Part shown: piece by piece, positions 1 to 5,339 of the stretch
Layout: each line of letters opens with the position of its first letter
How positions within the stretch are numbered: position 1 is the first letter of the stretch
Source of the DNA: Verrucomicrobiota bacterium
GTDB taxonomy: Bacteria; Verrucomicrobiota; Verrucomicrobiia; Opitutales; UBA2995
Reading direction: 5' to 3'
NCBI GenBank assembly: GCA_027297085.1
Contig: JAPUIL010000432.1
Location: 1-5,339 of the forward strand
Length of the DNA: 5,339 nucleotides
Notes under the pieces: model-generated
The model's database searches: none
What the model was told of the DNA's origin: nothing
What the model saw: the letters and a program-made list of their open reading frames with translations, nothing else
Position numbers and translations under genes: made by a program

Positions 1-579
1 CGAGACCCTTGCATTCAACTCTTTTGGGGTGAAGACGTAGGCTACGGAAATATCCTGGCCCCGCCCGTTGGAAGGCCAGATCTTTGAGCGGTCTGCTTTT
101 ATGACCGCCGGGTAGGTCAGTCTGTCCTGTAGCCCATGAGATTCTTCTACATCTCTTACGATAACGGTTTTGGGTATGGGTACTCCGAACGTACTGGCCA
201 GATCATAGGTATGGCTTTTTGAGAGAGCCAGCGCCAGGGCTTCGTTGGAAGCCATCGCCAGACGGGCCAGCCCTTCGACCGAATCCCGTATTTCCATCAA
301 CGGACAGATCGTCAGATCCGTAACGGGTATGACCAGCGAGTAGGAACGCTGCTCTAGTTCCTCCAGCAGGGCCTTCTGGAAGCCCGGGAGATCCTCGAGC
401 GGATCCGGATAAATAAAATGGCCACTGCAATATTTCGACAGTGCCGCGATTGGATTGGCTCTGCTGGACCCTACCTCGACTCGAAGCCCCTTTCTTCCGA
501 GCGAACGGACAATGGCCAGGGCCGACTCCCTTTCGCCGTCCAAAACCAGCACTGGCTTCAGATTCACGCTCTTCCTCAT
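1..579 (-). CDS. ATP-grasp carboligase / carboxylate-amine ligase-like protein (N-terminal part, partial)
   Basis: This is a 193-codon open frame that runs off the left edge, so the C-terminal half is missing. Seen: residues 9-60 form a Rossmann-like pre-ATP-grasp domain (VLVLDGERESALAIVRSLG, then a YCSGHFIYPDP stretch). Residues 81-87 are a strand (SLVIPVT). Residues 119-138 carry the linker typical of ATP-grasp enzymes (LSKSHTYDL followed by GVPIPKT). Residues 157-161 are YPAVIK, where K161 matches the first ATP-binding lysine, followed by a glycine-containing loop (NGRG, 171-174). This order fits the COG3919-like 'predicted ATP-dependent carboligase' group of the ATP-grasp superfamily, which joins a carboxylate to an amine or thiol through an acyl-phosphate. 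The metal-binding C-terminal part is off window. Start: ATG at 579 lies just before the first strand, with a weak AGG about 12 bases upstream. The frame is open further up, and TTG at 642, with GGAAG 5 bases before it, is an alternative adding 21 residues. It follows the glycosyltransferase gene by 79 bases, so a role in modifying a sugar precursor is inferred; the substrate is unknown. Confidence 0.82.
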   Translation of the reverse strand, partial: MRKSVNLKPVLVLDGERESALAIVRSLGRKGLRVEVGSSRANPIAALSKYCSGHFIYPDPLEDLPGFQKALLEELEQRSYSLVIPVTDLTICPLMEIRDSVEGLARLAMASNEALALALSKSHTYDLASTFGVPIPKTVIVRDVEESHGLQDRLTYPAVIKADRSKIWPSNGRGQDISVAYVFTPKELNARVS

Positions 580-658
580 GCGTTTTTCTTGCCTGCGGAC
601 TACCGTGACATGTTGTGGTAAACTTTCTCCACGCTTTTGCAAATTTTCTTCCGCGAAG

Positions 659-1969
659 TCAGACCGCAGACAGCACTTCCTCACTGATTCCCTGTGCTGA
701 AAGGTAATATCCCCGGACAATCTTATCGATTACATTCACATCATACTTTTCTGCGACCAACCGCCTCGCATTCTCTCCTATCGTTGCTCGTACTTGCCGG
801 TTTCCTAGCAGGTACACGCATTTAGCCGCAAAATCCTCTTCGTTGTCTGCTACAACGATCTCCTTGCCATCAGCGGCGCCGATCCCTTCAACACCCACGG
901 CCGTCGAGACAATTGCCTTCATCATCGCCATTGCCTCCAGAACCTTGATTCGCGTGCCGCCCCCAAAACGGATCGGTGTCACGACCAATGCAGCTTTCCG
1001 ATAGAACTCTCGGGTGTCACTTACATCCCCAACCACACTTACTCCATCCAATTGGGTCACCATGGATAAAGCGTTTACCGCATTTCTTCCCACTGCTAAG
1101 AAACGGCAATCCGGCATTTTCTCCGCAATACGTGGGAATATCTCCTTGACAAAATAGATAACTGCATCAACGTTTGCACTGTATTTCATATTTCCGAGAA
1201 ACAGAATATCGTGTGGGGACTCATCCTCAGGTTCGCCCGGCTGAAAATATTCTATGTCAACACAATTGGGGATAATCCAGGGATTACCTGAAAGCCGCAT
1301 ATTGAGGATCTTGTCACGATCTATATCCGAGCAGACGATGCATGCATGGAATGGCGGCACGATTTTCATTTCGTACCGCTCCAACCGTCGAAAATCAAGA
1401 TTGTGCAGATATCGCCCGACAGCCGTCCGGGGGCGGACCGAGGGCCACTCCAAAGAACGACGGATAACAACCGAGTCAATGTCATCCAGATCAAGCACGG
1501 TATAAACGCCGCACCGCTTTATCTGCTCGAGGGATTTGTAAATAACATCTGCCATGACGAGCCTGCCAACGTGGAGGATGTCATAATCACTCCATCTAAC
1601 AGAACTGAGGTATGACGAAAGGAAATTAGAATTATTTCTCACCACCATGCCCTGATTTACGTAGATCGGTTTTCGAGAAAAAACAAGTGGGATCATCTTG
1701 ATACACCTGTTACCGGAATCGAGCAAGCGATGGTGAGGACTAATCCAGTCAAAAGATGCATCAGGGACAGGGATATATTCTGAGCAGAGCGTTGTGATAC
1801 TGCGTAAATCTTCGGGATCCACGTCGGGCGGGGTTCGACACACTAGGGTGACATCACCGCAGCGTGAGAGGGATCGAAGCAAAGAGGAGGTTCGAACTCC
1901 CAGGCCACTCCACGGGCGGGGAAAGTAGTTTGATAGGAAAAGGATTCTTGGTTTGTTCAGTTTCCTCAA
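659..1969 (-). CDS. Glycosyltransferase, GT-B fold, GT4-like (436 aa)
   Basis: A complete enzyme predicted to transfer a sugar from a nucleotide-sugar donor onto a growing glycan in the cytoplasm or at the inner membrane face. Seen: the N-terminal Rossmann domain opens with RILFLSNYFPRPWSG (8-22) and a glycine-rich acceptor loop. DLDDID is at 160-165, IVCSDIDRDKI at 211-221 and NCVDI at 235-239. LFLGNMKYSANVDA (256-269) begins the C-terminal donor domain. FGGGTRIKVLEAMAM (335-349) is followed by KAIVSTAVGVEGI. The second glutamate of the GT4 EX7E motif is E345; the first is replaced by glycine. The pattern resembles the PEP-CTERM/EpsH-associated sugar transferase subgroup, but I cannot confirm that without a profile search. 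The start is TTG, with GAAGGA 10 bases upstream and an in-frame TAG six codons before it; no other start lies between. It is a divergent paralogue of the upstream gene at 2057-3301. Stop is TGA. Donor and acceptor sugars cannot be told from sequence. Confidence 0.9.
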   Translation of the reverse strand: MRKLNKPRILFLSNYFPRPWSGLGVRTSSLLRSLSRCGDVTLVCRTPPDVDPEDLRSITTLCSEYIPVPDASFDWISPHHRLLDSGNRCIKMIPLVFSRKPIYVNQGMVVRNNSNFLSSYLSSVRWSDYDILHVGRLVMADVIYKSLEQIKRCGVYTVLDLDDIDSVVIRRSLEWPSVRPRTAVGRYLHNLDFRRLERYEMKIVPPFHACIVCSDIDRDKILNMRLSGNPWIIPNCVDIEYFQPGEPEDESPHDILFLGNMKYSANVDAVIYFVKEIFPRIAEKMPDCRFLAVGRNAVNALSMVTQLDGVSVVGDVSDTREFYRKAALVVTPIRFGGGTRIKVLEAMAMMKAIVSTAVGVEGIGAADGKEIVVADNEEDFAAKCVYLLGNRQVRATIGENARRLVAEKYDVNVIDKIVRGYYLSAQGISEEVLSAV

Positions 1970-1979
1970 CGGTATTTTA

Positions 1980-1985
1980 TCCTTC
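1980..1985 (-). promoter_or_regulatory. Ribosome binding site for the TTG-initiated glycosyltransferase
   Basis: GAAGGA on the minus strand, 10 bases upstream of the TTG at 1969-1967. It is the only purine-rich Shine-Dalgarno-like stretch near this start. Because an in-frame TAG lies six codons upstream and no ATG or GTG lies between, this site supports the TTG start. The spacing is slightly long, so initiation may be modest. Confidence 0.55.
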
Positions 1986-2056
1986 TATCCCACTCACAGG
2001 TAAAAGCCTAGAAGGGCATCGGTTGGTTTGGACTATATTCATGCGATCTTGTACCA

Positions 2057-3301
2057 TTAAATCGCTTCCCCAGGCATTGCACAGATTGGCTGAAGGCTAT
2101 CAGATCGCGTTACCCCAGAGACCACCTGACAGATCGTCTGGTGGAAGATTGACAGGTTGTAGCGGGTCTCGACAAGCCGCCGACCCGCTTCTCCAAGAGT
2201 GCGACGTGCTGACGGATCTCTCATCAGTGTCAGGCAGCGCGAGGCGAAATTCGCCGGGTCATCGGCAAGATAAAGGTGGATGCCGTCTTCGACTTGCAGT
2301 CCTTCCGCACCAATGCTGGTCGAAACCACAGCCTTCCGGTTGGCGAAGGCTTCGAGGATTTTGACGCGAGTCCCTCCGCCGACTCTGAGCGGTACAATCA
2401 CCACACCACACTCCTCGAAGTATGGGGTAACCTCCACAACTGTACCGGTGACTACAACATCGAAACCGTTGTGGAGGGCCTGAATCTCCTCCGGGGGCTC
2501 TCTACCAACAATGTAGACGTGGGCGCGCGGTTCCACCTTGCGGATCTGTGGAAGGACCAATTCGCAAAAGAAAAGTGCCGCATCGACGTTCGGCGGGTAC
2601 TTGAAGTTACCGACGAACAGCAGGCGGTAGGGATTTTCAGGACCCCCACCGGGTGCTCCTTTGGAAATGTCCACGCAGTTTGGCAAGACGCGCAACTTGT
2701 TGTATCCAAGGATCTCTCGGTCGCCTTCCGAACAGACCAACACACGTGCAGCACGTCTGCATAGGCGCCGCTCAAGAAGCCGGTGCTTCCAGAGTTCTAC
2801 GTACTTGAACATGATCGTCGGATACCAGGGCGTAACGCTCAGCATTCTCCATTGCACCCGGTGTTCGAGATCATCGAGATCCACAACAACTTTTCGCCAG
2901 TCCAGAAATGGCAACAGCCCCGCAACCCATCCCTTTGAGATCCAGACAAGATCAAACGCTTCGACTCCAAGTAACCGGGCGAGCCGCGCTAGTTCCGAGG
3001 CATTCCGATTTCTCACGCGAACGGGGTCGAGTGTGCTGATAGCAGCCCAACAGTCTTCCCACACACTTGTCCGTCGCAAAGGCGCATATAAACCTCTCAA
3101 TTCCGTATCCGCATCCACGGTAACAAGATCTCGACACCATGGTCTGCAATCCTCTACCAACGCTTGGTGTCGATTAGACGCGAGCGTCAGCAGGGTTACC
3201 TGTCCGCACGACGCCAGTGCGTGAAGCGTATTGAATAATCGTATTCCTGTCCCGGAATGTCGGGGCGACGGCGGTACTGGAGTGATGTACAAGATTCTCA
3301 T
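2057..3301 (-). CDS. Glycosyltransferase, GT-B fold, GT4-like (414 aa)
   Basis: A complete glycosyltransferase, and the tandem paralogue of the gene downstream. Seen: the N-terminus MRILYITPVPPSPRHSGTGIR (first strand plus acceptor loop, 1-21) is typical of the 'sugar transferase, PEP-CTERM/EpsH1-associated'-like branch of GT4. It is followed by DLDDLEH (141-147), VLVCSEGDREIL (187-198), NCVDI (208-212), LLFVGNFKYPPNVDAA (227-242), VGGGTRVKILEAFA (307-320) and AVVSTSIGAEGL (324-335). E317 matches the second glutamate of EX7E; the first is glycine. No signal peptide or membrane segment is evident, so it probably acts in the cytoplasm, possibly attached peripherally to the membrane. The start is ATG at 3301, directly before the conserved first strand. 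Its own ribosome site is poor (GAG only, 9 bases upstream), while a perfect AAGGAGG lies about 50 bases upstream without an obvious start. The gap to the next gene is 87 bases. Sugar specificity is unknown. Confidence 0.92.
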   Translation of the reverse strand: MRILYITPVPPSPRHSGTGIRLFNTLHALASCGQVTLLTLASNRHQALVEDCRPWCRDLVTVDADTELRGLYAPLRRTSVWEDCWAAISTLDPVRVRNRNASELARLARLLGVEAFDLVWISKGWVAGLLPFLDWRKVVVDLDDLEHRVQWRMLSVTPWYPTIMFKYVELWKHRLLERRLCRRAARVLVCSEGDREILGYNKLRVLPNCVDISKGAPGGGPENPYRLLFVGNFKYPPNVDAALFFCELVLPQIRKVEPRAHVYIVGREPPEEIQALHNGFDVVVTGTVVEVTPYFEECGVVIVPLRVGGGTRVKILEAFANRKAVVSTSIGAEGLQVEDGIHLYLADDPANFASRCLTLMRDPSARRTLGEAGRRLVETRYNLSIFHQTICQVVSGVTRSDSLQPICAMPGEAI

Positions 3302-3313
3302 GGTTGGCTCACA

Positions 3314-3335
3314 GGAATTTAATTTGAATTATTCC
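3314..3335. repeat. AT-rich imperfect palindrome between glycosyltransferase genes
   Basis: The arms GGAAT and ATTCC enclose 12 A/T-rich bases. The stem is only 5 perfect base pairs and no T-run follows on either strand, so it is not a good terminator. It sits 13-34 bases upstream of the ATG at 3301 and could be a weak operator or an mRNA structure near the start, or chance in AT-rich spacer DNA. Confidence 0.2.
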
Positions 3336-3351
3336 ACAGTAAATGGTACCG

Positions 3352-3358
3352 CCTCCTT
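3352..3358 (-). promoter_or_regulatory. Orphan perfect Shine-Dalgarno sequence (AAGGAGG)
   Basis: AAGGAGG on the minus strand lies in the 89-base gap between the family 2 glycosyltransferase and the first GT4-like gene, about 50 bases before the ATG at 3301. No ATG follows at normal spacing. The only frame of any length within range would begin with the rare ATT, 7 bases further on, and encode 11 codons before TGA. A GTG 14 bases on is followed by only one sense codon. It may be a ribosome standby site, a leader-peptide relic or chance. Confidence 0.3.
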
Positions 3359-3390
3359 GAGGTGTCTCGGTGAAGGTAGGGTATATCAGC

Positions 3391-4422
3391 CTATCGGGTA
3401 GGAGCAGAATGGTTGCGTTTAAGCTTGATTTTAAGCCAGGACTTCAACACGAATTTCAGCCTTCTCCAGTTCGGGTCAAGCATCCATGTCCATCGTGCTT
3501 GGTTAAATCGTCCCTCGAGGCAACCTTGTGAGTCCAATTGCCACGCACTCGTTTCTGCCAAATTCGCCAGGCGGGAGCGCCAATTAGAGCTGGTATCAGT
3601 ATGAAGCCACGTCTGAACTCTTTCCAGGCTTAGTAGCGTCAACCAATAGCGTTCACGAATGTCTGATGCGTTGACCATTTGCGCGCTTGTGCCTGACGTG
3701 CCGTGGATTCTGAAGAGCCCGTATGCTTGGCTAGTACAACCGACCCTCCCGATGGAGCCAATTCTAAACCACATGTCCCAGTCAGTGACATAATTGAGCA
3801 TGGTACAAAATCCTCCCACTTTTTCATATGCGTCCCGCTTAACCACCAGACCGGCAAACTGTCCTAGTTGTTCGACCGCTTGTCTAGGAAGGAAGTCATC
3901 GAGCAGCGTGCTCCCATTGGGGGGCAACGGCCCGTACATGCCTATCCAACGATCTTCTTCGTCTATGAATATGACCTTACCAAGAACCATGACCACATTC
4001 TCATGGGATGTGATTATATTTTTGCAAGCGTCGTAGAAACCTGGCAGCACCATGTCATCGTCGTGCAGTATGTGGATCCACTTACCTTGGGCTCGCTGAA
4101 GACACGCATTAAAGTTTTCGATGGGTCCAACGTTTTCTTCGTGACGATACAGGTGGACGCGACTTCCACCGAGTTCGTTCACTACAACTTCTGGATCCCC
4201 TTTGGTAGAACAGTTGTCGATGACTTCGATTTGCATCTCATCTGGACCAGGATCCTGGAAAAGAACACTCTCAAGCGCTTTCCGCAGGTAAGACAGGCGA
4301 TTGAAAGTCGGGATCATTACAGACCAGAAGGGGCGCAGCGTGCCCCCGGAAACGGGCGCGATGCTCGGTATATGTCGCCCAAGCTCTTCAAGTGATGGGG
4401 GCTTCGGAAGTTTTCGAAACAT
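3391..4422 (-). CDS. Glycosyltransferase family 2, GT-A fold (343 aa)
   Basis: A complete inverting-type family 2 glycosyltransferase that would add one sugar from a nucleotide-sugar to a glycan acceptor. Seen: an extension of about 30 residues precedes SVMIPTFNR (34-42), the first strand and nucleotide-binding turn. EVIDNCST (66-73) carries the first nucleotide-contacting aspartate (D69). NVGPIENFNACLQRAQG is at 97-113. HDDDM (120-124) is the DXD-type metal site. TDWDMW (213-218) occupies the place of the general-base ED motif. YGLFRIHGTSGT (234-245) closes the catalytic domain. The C-terminus (319-336) is rich in Arg/Lys and hydrophobic residues (for example KFVLKSWLKIKLK) and may form an amphipathic helix against the inner membrane; there is no clear transmembrane segment. 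ATG at 4422 is the only start after an in-frame TAG ten codons upstream; AGGG lies about 14 bases before it, a distant ribosome site. It follows the hydrolase-like gene by 49 bases. The specific sugar is not predictable. Confidence 0.93.
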   Translation of the reverse strand: MFRKLPKPPSLEELGRHIPSIAPVSGGTLRPFWSVMIPTFNRLSYLRKALESVLFQDPGPDEMQIEVIDNCSTKGDPEVVVNELGGSRVHLYRHEENVGPIENFNACLQRAQGKWIHILHDDDMVLPGFYDACKNIITSHENVVMVLGKVIFIDEEDRWIGMYGPLPPNGSTLLDDFLPRQAVEQLGQFAGLVVKRDAYEKVGGFCTMLNYVTDWDMWFRIGSIGRVGCTSQAYGLFRIHGTSGTSAQMVNASDIRERYWLTLLSLERVQTWLHTDTSSNWRSRLANLAETSAWQLDSQGCLEGRFNQARWTWMLDPNWRRLKFVLKSWLKIKLKRNHSAPTR

Positions 4423-4471
4423 CTCTGAAGTGTGTTCCCTTGTCCGCTTACTCTATGGTAGATGCGGCGAG

Positions 4472-5339
4472 TTACGAACGTTCATGTTTGCTCAGGGATT
4501 TGGGAAATATGTATAGAACTGCATCGCCAATAAAGGGAGCCGTGAAGGAACGATTCCCACCACCTGTTATGATTCGCCCATCCATAACTCTACCGGTTCT
4601 GGGATTGAACCACTCCACAGAAAAAGGCCCCGATGCCGCTGACAGATTCACTGTCACCCTACCGCCGGTCGGCAGGTAAACCAGGTATTCTGAACCCGGG
4701 TTTGCCAAGCAGTACTGAGTAGAAGCTAGATCGCCTCGAGGTTCCATCGACGCGAGGGTCATCCGTTGCGCATAGGCAAGGGTGTATCCCATATTCCGGC
4801 GCGTGAGTTCCCACTTTGAAGCCTGCGTGTTGGTTTTACTGTAAGGGTCCATAAAAATTGGATTAAGTCCCCTTGTGAAACTCTTCCACACCCATTTGCG
4901 ATCCCCTCCAACACCCCAGAGATGGTCCGAGTCACTAATTATGACCTTACTCCCATTTGCTGCCGGCGGATTATCCTTGTAGCCTCCATCGGCATTGGGA
5001 GAGACAGCCTCGGCGGGACTTTTGAATAAGTTTGCGTTGGTTCCCGGGTTCTTGTCGTCCCACTGAAAGGTCATGAGAACAGGATGTTGCTTTGGTTTAC
5101 TTGTCTCATAGTTGCGAATGTAGTTGATCATGTGATACTGCCAATTCGTCGAGTCGCCGTGGCTCTCGTTCGATACATCATATAGGATATTGTCCAAATC
5201 ATTCACCGTCTCCACAACCTTTCGAACATAGGCCTCTTGGAATCTGGTAACGGCCCGATTTTCTAGCGTGTGGATCTCTTCACCTTCTCCATCGCCGTCT
5301 GTATCCCCATTGATACCATTGATGTTGTTCTCCTTATGA
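4472..5339 (-). CDS. Glycoside-hydrolase-like TIM-barrel protein with C-terminal 'putative collagen-binding' domain (C-terminal part, partial)
   Basis: The frame is open to the right edge; 288 residues are visible (first full codon at 5338) and the N-terminus is off window. A GTG at 5215 is an internal valine, not the start. Seen, in visible-fragment numbering: an acidic loop GDTDGDGEGEE (11-21); helix EAYVRKVVETVNDLDN (35-50); ILYDVSNESHG (51-61), where N57-E58 matches the Asn-Glu acid/base motif after strand 4 of clan GH-A barrels; PVLMTFQW (86-93) and KVIISDSDHLWG (131-142), which look like later barrel strands; and GLNPIFMDPY (157-166). A beta domain (about 205-278) carries the signatures YLVYLPTGG, VEWFNPRTG and FTAPFIGDAVLY. 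The barrel plus this tail matches the DUF4038-like / Collagen_bind_2 arrangement of family-140-type hydrolases. It probably cleaves or binds a polysaccharide outside the cytoplasm, but no signal peptide can be seen. The second catalytic acid is not obvious in the visible part. Confidence 0.82.
   Translation of the reverse strand, partial: HKENNINGINGDTDGDGEGEEIHTLENRAVTRFQEAYVRKVVETVNDLDNILYDVSNESHGDSTNWQYHMINYIRNYETSKPKQHPVLMTFQWDDKNPGTNANLFKSPAEAVSPNADGGYKDNPPAANGSKVIISDSDHLWGVGGDRKWVWKSFTRGLNPIFMDPYSKTNTQASKWELTRRNMGYTLAYAQRMTLASMEPRGDLASTQYCLANPGSEYLVYLPTGGRVTVNLSAASGPFSVEWFNPRTGRVMDGRIITGGGNRSFTAPFIGDAVLYIFPKSLSKHERS

Noticed and set aside
203..430. 75-codon minus-strand frame
   Set aside because: It is an alternative frame of the ATP-grasp gene and is rich in Gly/Pro/Arg without motifs, whereas the overlapping frame 579-1 has clear ATP-grasp features.
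580..658. Small hairpin CTTC-gcg-GAAG followed by AAAA, just after the GT4-like stop
   Set aside because: The 4-bp stem with a 3-base loop has no U-run on the transcribed strand, so it is not an intrinsic terminator.
1993..2000. Octamer CCTGTGAG (minus strand), also present at 3308-3315, upstream of both GT4-like genes
   Set aside because: The two copies lie at different distances from their starts (23 and 6 bases) and are only 8 bases long. Chance is a sufficient explanation.
2014..2065. Possible sigma-70 promoter on the minus strand (TATAGT with TTAATG 17 bases upstream)
   Set aside because: The -35 element matches the consensus at only about half its positions and overlaps the end of the preceding gene. 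Too weak to list.
1864..2364. 166-codon plus-strand open frame
   Set aside because: It is antisense to the ends of both GT4-like genes and spans their spacer. Composition looks random and there is no family signature.
2276..2764. 162-codon plus-strand open frame, and a 187-codon plus-strand frame at 2661-3224
   Set aside because: Both are shadows of the well-supported GT4-like gene on the minus strand, and neither has a plausible domain.
3868..4395. 175-codon plus-strand open frame
   Set aside because: It lies wholly antisense to the family 2 glycosyltransferase, whose motifs are clear. The plus-strand translation has no recognisable domain.

Overview
The window is a fragment of a bacterial polysaccharide (exopolysaccharide, capsule or O-antigen type) biosynthesis cluster. 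All five recognisable genes lie on the minus strand, so transcription runs from right to left. Nothing identifies the species. The intermediate-looking base composition, compact gene packing, and in-frame bacterial starts (including one TTG start) only say 'bacterium'. The gene content would suit many environmental Gram-negative phyla, and no ribosomal, tRNA or housekeeping marker is present.

Layout in transcription order: (1) 5339-4472, the C-terminal 288 residues of a TIM-barrel glycoside-hydrolase-like protein that ends in a 'putative collagen-binding' type beta domain; its N-terminus lies beyond the right edge. (2) 4422-3391, a complete GT-A fold family 2 glycosyltransferase. (3) 3301-2057 and (4) 1969-659, two complete, divergent tandem GT-B fold (GT4-like) glycosyltransferases that share the same unusual motif set. 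(5) 579-1, the N-terminal 193 residues of an ATP-grasp carboxylate-amine/carboligase-like enzyme; its C-terminus lies beyond the left edge. This last gene is a 193-codon open frame that I translated by hand on the minus strand.

The gaps between genes are short (49, 89, 87 and 79 bases) and hold no convincing intrinsic terminator, so the five genes probably form one transcription unit. A plausible but inferred scheme is that the three glycosyltransferases add successive sugars to a lipid-linked repeat unit in the cytoplasm. The ATP-grasp enzyme could activate a carboxylate to decorate a sugar or precursor, for example by amide formation. The hydrolase-like protein, if exported, could trim, release or bind the finished polymer.

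I found no mobile elements, CRISPR arrays, tRNAs, rRNAs or long repeats. No stretch longer than 300 bases lacks a gene. The most unusual points are the combination of an ATP-grasp ligase and a glycoside-hydrolase-like protein with three glycosyltransferases, an acidic DxDxDG-type loop in the hydrolase, the absence of the first glutamate of the classic EX7E motif in both GT4-like enzymes, and an orphan perfect Shine-Dalgarno sequence ahead of the second glycosyltransferase.
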